Of a DNA stretch of 64,000 bases, positions 12,491 through 24,569 are shown in pieces. The position numbers and the translations under genes were made by a program. Each line of letters starts with the position of its first letter. Position 1 is the first letter of the stretch. Below the pieces are notes generated by a model. It had not been told where the DNA came from. It saw only the letters and a list, made by a program, of their open reading frames with translations, and searched no databases. This DNA is from Eretmocerus hayati (Eukaryota > Arthropoda > Insecta > Hymenoptera > Aphelinidae), in assembly GCA_029851415.1 (NCBI GenBank), contig CM056744.1, positions 99,481,338 through 99,545,337 on the forward strand. The letters are read 5' to 3'.

Positions 12491-15400
12491 TCAGTATTTG
12501 TATCCTTCGTCGTGTTCTGGTTCTTCCACCCAAACATTTTCCCACACGGGTTTTGAAACCTGTTGAAAATTATTAAACAGTTGAAATACAATTTCTATCA
12601 GACCATTTTTGTTTCACATTGCAATGTATACTGTTCTCCTCGATAGCATGTATATAATTTTGTTCTCAAATGTGTCAATTTTGTGAAATGGGCCAACTAT
12701 CTTTACCTTTCCGAGTGAATCCCCCTCCCCTTCTTTGCGGCAACTCAAGAAGAGTGAAATTCGCTCGAGAACGAGTGGAATTTTCACTCCGAAAGAATGA
12801 AACTCACTTTTTTCGAAGTTGCCACAAAGGTGGCGTTCACTTGAAAAGGTTAAGAGAGAATGAAGTTGCAGTTCATTTTGAGAGTAATTAATTTTCATCT
12901 TGAGCTCGTGACAAAAATAGATTTCGTGATATGTTGCATTGATTTGAATACAAGGCACTTTCTGCAGATGTCGATTCGAAATGGTGCCAATTTTTTTTTG
13001 TAAAATTGCAGAAATATTGTTCCAAATTATTGCTACATTTCTTAATTTATCGATGGAGCCGAATATTTTTTAAGGGCCTCACTCGCAAGTTGTGACTAAA
13101 ATTTCAATAAGTAGATCAAATGAATTATTGGTGTCATTGATTTCGGGAAATTTTCTTAATTATTAGAATTTCTTCAAATTATTACTACTGAATCCTTCAG
13201 AGAGCTGTACTTTTTTAACACTACAAGGAAAATATTTGTGTTACCTTTTTGTAGTCAGGAACTTGTACTTTTTGGACTACAGGAACCGTTTTGCTGACCC
13301 ATTCAGTTTTTGTACCCTGTTCTTTCTTAGTCACCCAAACTTTCTTCTTCTGTGTTTCATAAGACTGGACATTCTCTTCTTTCCACTGTAGTTTTTTCTC
13401 CCAAACTTGCTTCTTTTCATTCGAATAGGTTTTCTTCCACTTTGGCTTCCAGATCACCTGTAGAAACAACATGAACATGAAAAAACATATCATCATTATT
13501 GAACTTCAGCTTTTCAAATTAGAAGAAAAAACGGGAACTTTTGAGTTTTTTTTTCTTATTGTATAATGATAGAGAACAGCACCGTCGCCAGTTACACGAG
13601 TTTGAAACAATTTTGTCAGCCGACCTTATGCATAAATCTGAAACCACCTAATCTCTGTCGAAGTTACTGTATGATAAAATCATAATGCACTAGAACCACT
13701 GAGAAACCATAAAACATGTGAAAGAAGCGAGCGCTGTATCGTGGATAATGTTGCATCTACCGTGAAATTTCTAAGATTTCATTCTTACTATGCTTATCGT
13801 TAATTTTTTCTGTCGCGATATTTGAGTGATGAGCTGGTTCAACTTAGGGGCTGTCCGTTAAACTCATTTTTCGATGAGAAAATTGCTCACACTCATACCT
13901 CACTCTCATTTGTAAAATAATGTGTAAATATACTTGGATTTGACTTTACCTTTTTCTTCCAGAGGTCGTGGCTCGTGTATTCCCAACCCTGGTTATCAGT
14001 TCCAAGGTGTTTCTCTCCTGGGATACCAATTTTGATGAGTTCTGGTACCCAAACCTGTAAACATTTTTCCATTTTGAACATGTCACAATGAATTACGAAG
14101 AGTCTTTCGCAGAAGCTAGTGCTAGAAATCAATTTACCTTTTTCCACTGAGGTACTTGCACTGTTGTCCACACTACAACAAAAAATGGAAACGATTCATA
14201 CGTTTGTGTGACAGCATCACTTGCGAAAAATAAAATTCTCAAAGAATTGAATGAATTTTACCTGGCACTGACACCCATACAGGTTTTTGGACCTAAAAAC
14301 ATGAAATAATTGTGTTACTAAAACCCTTTTCTTGAATACAGTTTTGACTCTATCGAGGTCGCTAATGGCTTATCTTATCCCGATGGATGAGAATCTATCC
14401 CACCACGTCAATTGATTGATTCCCGCAATGCAGTGCCATGCTTAGATGTCGTTGCGAATTCAAACCCTCACAAGAATGCAAAAATAAGGTACGTAGTCAC
14501 GAGTTGATGAGATATGCACTCGGTCATCTCGATTTTCGTATACCTTTCCAATCATAGACGATCATGAATGGAATTGATTACAATGACTTGAATTTTCCGT
14601 CGATTGAGATTCTACAATGAATACAACAAATATTGTCTCGAATTTGGAGGTGTGAGTCATCTAAATCTACCTTCTGAGCTTGTAATGGACACTTTCGCTT
14701 CAGAACAATAATTAATACTCAGCAATGTTATTTTGTTCTATATAATAGGGAAAATGCGTGGATGATTCCAAGAGATCATGATTCAATTTGGTTTGGTGCT
14801 CTGGGCAAAGGGCCAGCAGAACAAGAATCAGTTTGGCTCTCATCATCGCTAAAAATCAAAATGTAACTCAACTTTTTAGCCCAGCTTACCTTTTTCCATA
14901 CTGGCACTTTTTCTTCTTTCCAAACGGGAACCTGAACTTCCTTCCACGTAGGGACTTCTACCTTCTCCCACTTCTTCTTCCACGTCGTCTTAGTCTCTGT
15001 TTTCCACACCTGAAAATTCAATATTACACAACATGAGGATTTCAAAGCACCCTCGCAATTACGACGTGTTCTACAAGTTCTCTTTATATACCTTTTGCCA
15101 CTCGGTTTTCCATGTGAGTTTCTTCTGCCACGAACCTTTTGGTTTCTGTGGTGGTCCATAGGTAGGCGCTGGTGGTCCATAGGAGTAACCAGGGGTCTGT
15201 GGTGGTCCGTATTCCGGAGCAGGTGGTCCATGATTTGATGACGGTGGCCCGTACGAATTGCTTGGTGTAGGCGCACCATAACTAGGAGCAGGTGGTCCAT
15301 AAGAGTTACCCGGTGTTGGCGCAGGCGCACCGTAAGATGGCGCAGGTGGTCCGTACGAGTTACTCGGTGGTGGCGCAGGCGCAGGTGGTCCATAGTTAGA

Positions 15401-16853
15401 CGCTGGTGGACCGTAGGAGTTACTCGGTGGAGGTGCACCATAAGAGGTTATGGGTCCTGGAGTACCGTACGAGGCCGATGGTGGTGATGGTGCTCCGTAG
15501 GAGTTGCTCAGTGCATTTCCGCCATTGTACGGGCCTTGAATGGGCCCAAAATTACCGGAAACATCGTGGCTAGGTGCATTGTAACCGGAAGATGGAGCTG
15601 GAGGTGGTGTTGCCCAAGAGTCACTCACGGCTGGAGATCCATATGAGCTGAGCGGTGGCCTGTAATTATTTGAAAACGCGTTATGAGTATGGATGTTGAC
15701 GGTGCAATAAATTCGTCAAGAGTTGGAAATCTATATATTTGATCTTAAGAGTCACATAATTATGAGTGTGTGATTAGAATTTCTCCGGAAGCGTCAAACA
15801 TGGTTCGTTGACGACAATTTCCGAGACTGCCTATTAGGGTGTCCGTTATTTTCCAAATTTCTCCGATCCTTCGTGGCACCCACCATAACCTAATCATTTG
15901 TTGAAATATTGCGATGAAAAAATTTTCGTGGACCTACGTGATGTTCAAGAACTGCCTCACCTGAAGCGTTTTTTTCTGGATTATGGCCTCAAAGCAAATT
16001 TTGATTCAGTGACCAGCGTTTCTTAAGCATGTGCGTGCTTCTATATACCTGAGAGTATTTTTGATCGATAGCCAGTGAAATTTCCTTCAAAATTACTACT
16101 GGAAAGTCAACTTGATGGAGTAGAACTAAAGTTATCGCTGTTTTCGAAGATCGGAAAATTCAAGGTACCAAATCCGTGAAACAGGGTTTTCCTCAAAGAG
16201 TCCTAATAAAATACGAATTTTGAGTCGGTCTGTTTTAAAGATGTGAATATGTGTTTTTGATATATTTTTGAACGTAGAACCAAAATCCGTGTTCAGTTTT
16301 ACCTCTAATCATCAGGATTTTTCACTAGACTTGAAAAACCGAAAAAAACAAAAACTGTCGTTTCCAGTCACTTTTATGTCTTTCAGTCGGATAACATGTA
16401 AACAAGTGGGCAATCTCCGGTTGTACTGTATCAAATCGAATGTTCCAGGTAGTCATTTTGAATAAAATTGCACCCACTACCGATCGAAAAAACATTCGAG
16501 GACGTAAAAAGGAATGAATGCGCGGTAAATGCGAATCATTGACTCAGCTCTTTATTTAGAAGTGTAGAGTTCAAATGAAAAACGCTCCAGGTGGGGCAGT
16601 ATTTGATCTTTACCTAGGTCCTCGAAAAATTTTTTCCCGCAGTATCTCACCAAATGATTAGGTTGTGAGGGGTGGCACGGGTGTTCGGGGGAACTTGGGG
16701 AATAACGGACACCCTACTGTATATTCATGCATGCGAAGAGCTTTAGAAATACTTTTAATGAACGAATAGTAGTACAGGTACTTACTCTCGTTTCGATCTG
16801 ATTGGATCAGCATGTGTGATAGATGCGATGAAGAGGCAACCCAGCAAGATCTG
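12491..16853 (-). CDS. Secreted Tyr/Pro- and Trp/Lys-rich structural protein, cuticle-like
   Basis: Exons on the minus strand, in order of translation: 16853-16786, 15659-15092, 15009-14890, 14292-14262, 14172-14138, 14054-13950, 13457-13245, 12559-12491. All junctions are GT-AG and keep one frame. With an initiating Met (see 24447) the product is about 403 residues. It opens with a signal peptide core ILLGCLFIASITHA and a dibasic RSKR site just after it, which suggests furin-type processing. Exon 15659-15092 (189 codons) encodes repeats of SNSYGPPAPSYGAP, resembling resilin-type elastic repeats, ending in WQK. The later exons encode Trp/Lys-rich modules such as VPVWKEEKVPVWKK. Most start with Val at phase 0 and end in Lys-Lys. 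The last exon ends WVEEPEHDEGYKY. The composition fits an extracellular matrix or cuticle protein of insects. The exact family was not identified. Confidence 0.82.
15837..16714. mobile_element. 878-bp TA-flanked inverted-repeat element in an intron
   Basis: The left end is GGGTGTCCGTTATTTTCC and the right end is GGGGAATAACGGACACCC, which form terminal inverted repeats. A TA dinucleotide flanks both sides (15835-15836 and 16715-16716), matching the target duplication of Tc1/mariner-type elements. Subterminal sequence is also inverted (ACCTAATCATTTG near the left end, CAAATGATTAGGTTG near the right). There is no transposase frame. It sits in the intron between the signal-peptide exon and the YGPP-repeat exon. 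Confidence 0.85.
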
Positions 16854-17638
16854 CTGAAAAATTGAGAAATATTCAATCATATATAATTAATTACAAAGAG
16901 TTTGTTATCGTCGTTAAAAATACATCGTGATGGGTTTGCAAATCGAATTTATCCGAATAAAAAACCGAGTAGCGATTTTTCTACCGAATGTCGTATAAAA
17001 TCCCGTTCGTATGATAATTTAAGGATATAGATTGCATTATGCCACTTTGAGCGGACGAGACGTATTCACTTTTCACGATATCTTTGCTATAATCGTCCAT
17101 TTTGCATACATTAACATATTTTGACTCTCCACGAGTAGTAGCTCAGATTGAGACTTATGTTCGATTTTTGATTTGTTGATGTTTCTTATTAACATCGCTG
17201 GATCTCGCATCAAGCTGTGTATGCAATTCATCAGACTTGGGAGCCCTCGCCTTCTACCGTCACTCTACAGATCAGCTCATTTGATTTTTGATATTTTATT
17301 TACTTTAACCCCACCGAATTGACGTAAACTTTCCAATGATGTGTTATAATTTCAGATGAATCGTCCGCCAAAAGACCACGACTATTTACGGTTCGATTTC
17401 TACTGAATCATATTCAAAGTTAATTTTTCTTCTCGATTTAGTCAGCCGAGAGTATGAATAATGAGTTAGAAAAAAGTTTGACTCCATACGTTTGCATTAA
17501 TCGGAGAATGCGGGTAGAAATCACGAACAACCGAAAATTATGCAAAATTGTCTTTGCAGTGAAACTGTTACTAGATGTGATACCGTGCAGAAATTCGCCA
17601 AAAGTGGAATCAAATTCTCTCTAAATGTCGATTTTCTC

Positions 17639-18402
17639 GGACCCAGATCAACGTAGAGAAATTTTACAAAAAGCATTCGAAAGCAGAGAAAAAGTGCTTT
17701 CTTTGTATGTTTCCTAATTTTTTCCTCAACCCTGCGTGGCACAAACATCTGATGTAATTACAAGAACTTCGATAAAAAAGTATTTTCCCTCTATAAAGTG
17801 CCGTGTAGAGGTGGATGAAGATAGAGCAATTTTACAAAAAGCATGTTGAAGAGCGGGAAAGATATCATTTGCAACAATTTTTTGATTATTTCTTACGTCT
17901 TGCGAGCGAAAGAGTGAGACCTTCCAAAGTAGCCAGATTCTTGAATTTTCAATGGAAAACGCCAAAAACGGCAACAATCTACAGTTTTGGCTACTTCTAG
18001 AGCTCTCACATTTTTGCTCGCACGACGTGAAAAAATAATAAAAAACTTATCCGCTAGTAGCATATTTCCTGATCTTCAAGATATTCCTTGTGAAACTGCT
18101 CTATCTTGATCCGCATATTTAAACGGCAGCTGATGGAGTGAAATAGTATATTCTTCGATGCGAGGGTGGACAGTTTGGTTTTTTTTCGAATGATTGTTTC
18201 CGGCCCGAGCCCTGGCGAGGGTTAAAATTATCAAAACAGTGCTATACGCACAGTCGATCAAAAACGTTCTTCACTTGAAGTTAAATCAGCGATTTGTGCC
18301 ACGAGGAAGGGTTGAAAAAATAAAAAACCATAAAAAATCATCTCTTTTTCTCTTTATCAAATACTTTTTTTTAGAATTTCCCTACGTTGATCTAGACCCG
18401 AG
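17639..18402. repeat. Inverted repeat, arms of about 105 bp
   Basis: The left arm at 17639-17747 (ACCCAGATCAACGTAGAGAA … TGCGTGGCACAAA) is repeated inverted at 18296-18402 (TTGTGCCACGAGGAAGGG … TTCCCTACGTTGATCTAGAC). Arm identity is moderate. Phrases such as AAAAAGCAT and AGAGCGG are also found in the hairpin at 54314-55099, so a related decayed element is possible. Confidence 0.6.
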
Positions 18403-18772
18403 TAGTACAGACCGTTGAAGCAAGAGAAAATTTTGATTTCACCGTTCACAATTTTTTTCATTGCACTGTGATACTAGTAAAACAAATATATCGTGAAAGT
18501 TGGACTGTGGCTAATGGCGCGGCGTTACCAGAATTTGTTCGGGTGTCCAGTGGTGACATGAACTTCATTGTACGATTATAAATTATGAGTGATCGTTACC
18601 GAATTGCAAGTGAAATTTTTTTTCCAAGAACAAATGTAATCACGGAAATGCAAATGTGGAGCAAGTCTCGCATGAGCTCATTTAATGCTAACCTTCTAAC
18701 CCGGTGTCAATATAATTATATTACCCGACGGTCTAGTTGGTTTTAAAATCACACTAATTCATCTATATCGAG

Positions 18773-19187
18773 ATGAATATTCCAGAACGAAGATTCACTT
18801 TAATACTCTGTGTAATCCTCACTTCCGCTCGCTTTCAAACCGCCAAATATAATCAAAGTAAACGACTGAAAAATGAAGAAATGAGTTCTTTTTATGCATA
18901 TGCCCCGAAGCGTAAAAGAAAAGAAAAAAAATTGAATACACACAGTGACTCATTAATTAAAGACAAATTCTCATCTATTTCAAAGCATCATGGATTCGTG
19001 AGATCGAGATAGCAATAGACAACCTTTATACGCACAAAGAAATACAAAAACTAGCAACTTGATACATCACACAGAAAAACCTTCCAAAGATGTTCAGGAA
19101 ATCCCATTAGACGAAAAACTCAACGCATCCAACCATCATAACATTCTCACTTTCTTTAACGAAGTAGCAAAAACTGTTTACTCGTGA
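18773..19187 (+). CDS. Candidate small secreted basic protein
   Basis: A plus-strand frame begins MNIPERRFTLILCVILTSA, which looks like a signal peptide, and continues with a very basic segment (APKRKRKEKK). The unspliced frame stops after 79 codons at 19012. A plausible intron from 18998 (C|GTGAGA) to 19097 (TTCAG) is phase 0 at both ends and joins 18773-18997 to 19098-19187. That gives 104 residues ending NILTFFNEVAKTVYS. The supposed intron is itself open in the second frame, so a frameshifted single exon is an alternative. No family was recognised. It lies antisense inside the putative long intron of the cuticle-like gene. Confidence 0.33.
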
Positions 19188-22100
19188 GATACAGACAGAA
19201 AGAAAGAAGCTATACCGTCAATTAGCAATGATTATACATCCCGAGGCTTAGGATACATCTTTCAGCTATTACGATATCGAACTGAGAATTTTTTGTGTAT
19301 AGATATAATACCAAATTCAACAAGTAGGTCGGGCTTCCTTTTGACTGTCTCATCCTTTTACCAAAATCCATCGACAGTGAAAGTAAGTGCTATCTGAAGA
19401 CTTCGGGATACGTAAAGTGTAAATTTATTGGTTTTACGCCCGAGATTGACACCACTTAACCCTTCAATCTTATATATATATTTTTTTCAAATTTTGGGCA
19501 CTATTACATTTCACTCTGTGTAAGTTGTAATGAGCAAGAATCGTACTTATATCTACAAGCGGTTACATCAGGCATGGTAAGATGTTGAGTCAGAGATTGC
19601 GGCGGTAAGAATTGTGAGAGTGAAAAAAAAAAGGGAAAGAAGTGCACGATTTGCAGAATCCCTTTAGTGTTGTTTGGTATGACGTAATATAGGCCCTTTG
19701 AACGTTGAAGGCCATGGAGAAATCGAGACCTTGGTATCTTTATTCTGACGTCAAATTAAAGTCCCTTTGCATCTGGGGTTTTTTTATTCATTTCTTCCTT
19801 CCTGAAATTCTACCTAGAAGTCTACTTTCTTTTTTTGAGCTACCTGTATAGACAAGGACGATTTGCTAAGATTCCCCAACTGGGAATGTGTAGAAAAGAT
19901 TAATGTCTGGCTATAAATATACGACGTGAGGTCTAAAAATAGTTTTAGGTTGAAATACTTTGAATTCAAGTTCCAAACATGTTGGAAGTTCTACAAGGTA
20001 CAGGGAGAGCGAAAGGGTTACGTCAGGTAGCTGATTTTATTTAACAGAGATCAAGATTTTATGTTTCAAGATTGGAGTATAGGTTCTGTTGGGTCATCCA
20101 ATTATAATAGCTAATTTGATGATGGACTGATGGGATATCTCATTAAATGCGATGAGTAGTTTAGATTCTGATCTCTGGCTATTGAGCCAATTTGATGGCC
20201 TTTTCAACACCTATTTTAGTTTAACGTGTCACTTGTATATGTTTGCATTTGTATGTATGCAGAAATCTTCACAAATTGAAATTTGGCCTCTCACTATTTC
20301 TAGTTACTTAGAACTGAATGATGTTAGATTCTCATTATAAAATTAATGGCTTTGAAAAAAAGCGAATAATCTTGTCAGAAATTTTACACTAAGCAAGAGA
20401 CAGGATTATAGATTCGGACGAAAAACTTTAGAAATGGTCTTCTTCCACATAAGAAAAGAAAACTTAACGCCCAGGATGAGTTTCCGAGCTACAGACTTTG
20501 AGTTATGACTTGCCGATATGACCTGCGATGCTAATGTTTTTAGCTATGGTTCGGAAATGCTTGAATGTTAGGGTGAATAGTTTTGGATAACTCTTTTTAG
20601 TTTCAAACGAGAACCATTTCCAGAGTTTTAGCCGAATCCGTGATTCGCACATGAAACGATCTCCTTGTAAAACAAACTGAGATTTTTGTGGAAATAAACA
20701 TCCCAAACTTGTGAAGGATGTGGAAAACTAATCACTGTTATTTAATGTGGGAAAAATTATATTACGTGGATAATCAGAGAGTTTTTCAATCAGGAGAATT
20801 CTATCCAAAAGTTAACAAAACGTTCATAGAAATGCCCCAATTTTATGTAGGTATTCCAAAAAATTTGACCAATTATGAGGGTTTGTTCCACGAACACTTG
20901 GATCTTTTTCTTGTCAGAAAGTTTGGAATGAGCTTATCCTGGTTCAAGCTTCATAATAACTACTCACGGTTAGTATAGATTTCTGCTCAGGATATAAAAC
21001 TGTAGCGTACAGAATTTTGTCTCTCAAACAACGAAAAATTGGAAAAAGTTATACCGAACACTATGAAATTTATTAAAATTTTTATCAACGCATTCATTTA
21101 GTTTTTCGAAAAATCAATCAGCTGGTGGAATTTTTCAGTCAACTAGCTGATTGAATGCGATTTTTACCCAGCTCGTCGAGGTTTTACTATAAAAAATTGA
21201 TCGACATTCCAAAATAAAAAGTCACACTTAAAAATTTTATTCCTAATAAATTTAGAAATAGTCAGACGTGTGAAACTGCATCTCGAATTTTGCTCAAAAA
21301 AATTCGAGATCTAATTTCTGAAATAGAATTACTCCAAGACTCAATTAGGAATTTGTATCATCCAATAATAAATAATGATTAGCAAATCTAACAGTGACAC
21401 TTAATAAGAAAAAAGAATATTTTTATGAATATAGTAAAGATGTTCAAGAAAAGACGAAAAACGAAATTAAAGTTTGCATAATTTGAGGCTCACCCAAGAA
21501 AATTGTGAGAGTTCATGATTCAAGTTTCGACTAATGAGCATATTGAGAATGACTTCCAAACAAAAGCGAATGCGGGATGTACGCCCGTAAAAGTTGTTTG
21601 TACACCGCCTTGAGCGAGTATAATCTTGAGTATATTTTTGCAAGTATGCCTGAAGGAACACTCCCGTTTAATGAATTGTGGGAAATGGGAAGAAAGTTTT
21701 CACATAGTCCGTCTCTCAGTCAAGTGTCAAGTTCAACGTAATGCCAAAGAGGTGAAAATACTATGAGGAATATGATGATGATGCCCGAGGATGAGCATCT
21801 TTTTGAAATGATGAGTCGTATGTTGATTTATACTTGCGGAAATCCAATACATCAGGAATTAAGTATTGAAAGTGAATATTCGAAGGTGTGCTTGAGATAT
21901 GGCACGAAAATTTTCATAATTTTTGAATCAATCAAGAAATTCTTTTACAAGATAAGTTTGTAATCTAGGCGCCAATTTGTAACAGCAAAAAATAAATTGC
22001 GGTGGATTTGCATGGAGATCCACTCGATCATTTTGCTAAATGAGTTCTCAAAATTTCAATCTCGTTCTTTATTTGTTTAAATCGTTCTTTACAACATCCT

Positions 22101-24446
22101 GGCAATAAAAATTAATTATAGATATACGAAAAAATTTCTCTTCAACCTCTTTAAGAAAACAACTCGCGTGGGTTCGTCAGCAAAAAAAATGTACCCTAAA
22201 TTTGCAACCTAACTTTGATCTCTATAAATTTCCAGGACTCAAGGAATTTCGATACTTTCTTTCTTTGGGTATCACGTATCACGCATCGAGATATATATAG
22301 AAATAGACATTCTGACATTCTTTTGGTTACATGAAATTGTGCGATTGTTATTCATTGATGGTTCTCAGACACAGTCTTCTAAGAATATAAATATTTGAAA
22401 GACACTAAAACAAGATTTTTGGGATAGTCTACCCACTCATCACTTTACTCTCGTTCTCATTCTAAATTCGGAGCCTGTTGAAATTTGAAATTTTCAAGTG
22501 CATCTCATAGCCAAGAATAAATTATTTATGTGCATTTTGACTACTCTTGATTAATAATTCAGAGGTCAAGTATAGTTGTCTTTTAAAGAGAAAGGTTTAC
22601 ATTAACATTTTACTTCCGACCGCATTTTTGATGCAAGACTCTGCATGGATGAAAGAGTGAGAGTAAACGAAGAGAGAAATTTGAAAAGATGCGAGTATGC
22701 AGGAGATGTGCACTTGACAAAATTACCTCCGGGGCTTACTTATGTTGAATCTATAATAATTTTATCACCGAATGGTAATCCTTGGATGCGGTTACATTAT
22801 CTATTCCTCATAATTAGCTTGATTAAAAAGGAATTTAAGCGATCGTTTTGGTATTTTATGTGTTAACAATGTATCCGGATGTACATGGAGAAATTGTGAC
22901 GGAAGTCTAGACCATAATTTCTTGGTATAATATCTCTATGGTAATTTCTGATCATGAGATTGGGATGTAAATCCAAAATCCGATTTTATAAGGTTAGAGA
23001 CCTTTTGGTAATATAATTGATGCCTAGAACGTTAAAGTTTATTATTATGATGTTATTGAGCTTTCATGGATCTAATAGTTTATAATTTGACATAGAATAA
23101 GTACCTTGGCCGATAGGTTGGAAAGAGCCATAAAATCATTTTTCAAGAGTTTTCCCAAGAATTCTGAACCTTTGGTAAGTTTTGTTCAACATTATCAACA
23201 TCGATGGTATGGAATTCATTTGAATGATTCTAGTTATGAAAGATGAATCCAAATTTCTTCTGCCAATTCTAATAAAGAAGTGAGTTGACTCCGAAAGAAT
23301 CGCTCTGGATTTTAAAATTCATTCAACATTTAATTCATCTTATGGAGAGAACGAGAAAATTTGGATGTTAAAAAAGGAGACAATTTTAAGATTTCTGGAA
23401 ATTATTCAATCTTTTGGGAATGGAAACCACGCGAAATATCAACCCATTCCGAATGAAGACGTGAAGATCTTAATAAAATTCATCTCAATTTAGAAATCAT
23501 ATGGTTGTAGAGAAAAATTTGGAAAAAATTCTGAAAAATATTTGAGCATCTGAAAACTGAGCTTACTCAACAGTTACACCAGCATCTTAAATTCAGAAAT
23601 GGAAGAAGTTTGAATTTTGTGATCGATAATTTGATACTTTTCAGTTGATGTTGACGCTTGGAGAGAAAAAAATTTTGAACTGCAAAAATAGTTCCAGGCT
23701 GAAAAGCTCAACTTTATGATATTCATGGGATTTAAAAAGATACAACTCTTTTGATAATTTTATATCTTCGTCGCTCTTCCTCATTTGAATTCAAACCTTT
23801 GATTATGAATTTTTATATTCTATGCGGGCCAAACGAATGCTGCTAATAGATAAAGGGTTCAATTTATTAGATTGTCGTAGAAAACGATGATTTGAATCTA
23901 ACATTTTTTTGTTCCAAATCAGTGAAAAAAGCTATATTTAATGTTTCTCAGAGCTCAAAACTAAGGTATTTTTTCAATTTTGTCTTGGGAAAGTTGCAAT
24001 TAAGGAATATCTCGAACTCCTTATAATTTCTGTGTAAGCATCTTAGATCTGTAAAAAATCAGATCAGTGTAGAGGAAATCAACAAATTCATCCGACATCC
24101 AAATTCCGATCTACTCATCGATTCAGCTCCTAATAAAATCTTCAAAGTAAAGTTCAGCTTCCGAATCTTCATTCCAGCGACAGGTTGCAAACTTGCAAGC
24201 TCGCAAGCTTCGTCTGGCGGACACTTTGAAAATGGGCTTCAATTTTCTGCAAACACTACACCCTGTAAGCACACCGCTCACACTTCACTGATTGATCATA
24301 ATAAACCCAATAGTTTCTCAAATCACTCAAATTTCCACCCAATTCAAATTTCGCGCACTTTTTTAACCCGCCGATTTTCAAATAATCTCAAAAAATTTTT
24401 TGAGACACTTTACTCCAATTAAAAACACAAAAATTTACACACTGAC

Positions 24447-24449
24447 CAT
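24447..24449 (-). CDS. Putative start codon and exon 1 end of the cuticle-like gene
   Basis: The minus strand reads ACAAGATGATCATC … ATTACTATG followed by GTCAGTGT. If the last ATG (24449-24447) is the start, splicing at GT 24446-24445 joins it in phase 0 to CAG ATC TTG at 16853. The result, MQILLGCLFIASITHA, is a textbook signal peptide. An upstream in-frame ATG would add nine residues. Insect cuticle genes often have a tiny first coding exon and a long first intron. The donor GTCAGT is suboptimal and the link is an inference. Confidence 0.4.
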
Positions 24450-24562
24450 AGTAATAGATCTCCTTTGGATGATCATCTTGTAAAAAAGACGAATTAATAT
24501 CGCCGTCTTCACCGACGGCCGCTGGTATATAATCTGGCAAGACGCCGGTGACAAGACCTCTC

Positions 24563-24569
24563 CTTTATA
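24563..24569 (-). promoter_or_regulatory. TATA box candidate for the cuticle-like gene
   Basis: TATAAAG on the minus strand, about 115 bp upstream of the putative exon 1 end. Transcription would start near 24535 and leave a 5' leader of roughly 85 nt. The leader itself is GC-richer than its surroundings. Confidence 0.4.

Larger units (their letters stand above)
16854..24446 (-). other. Long AT-rich stretch, putative first intron
   Basis: No exon with convincing codon structure was found on the minus strand, so if the start codon is at 24447 this is a 7.6 kb intron. An alternative in-frame ATG lies at 16878-16880 and would read MIEYFSIFQQ into the signal peptide without any intron, but it reads through a good acceptor (TTTTTCAG at 16854-16861). 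The stretch also holds an inverted repeat at 17639-18402 and a plus-strand candidate gene at 18773. The rest (19200-24440) shows nothing recognisable. Confidence 0.4.

Noticed and set aside
14788..15036. Plus-strand frame opposite the Trp/Lys exons
   Set aside because: Antisense shadow of exon 15009-14890, which itself has clean splice borders.
14776..15441. 221-codon minus-strand frame rich in His, Arg and Leu overlapping the YGPP exon
   Set aside because: It is the shifted frame of the SNSYGPP repeat exon and crosses an intron; the correct frame is supported by splice phases.
20718..20978. 86-codon plus-strand frame
   Set aside because: No family motif, no splice or promoter context, and AT-driven composition (Phe, Tyr, Asn, Lys).
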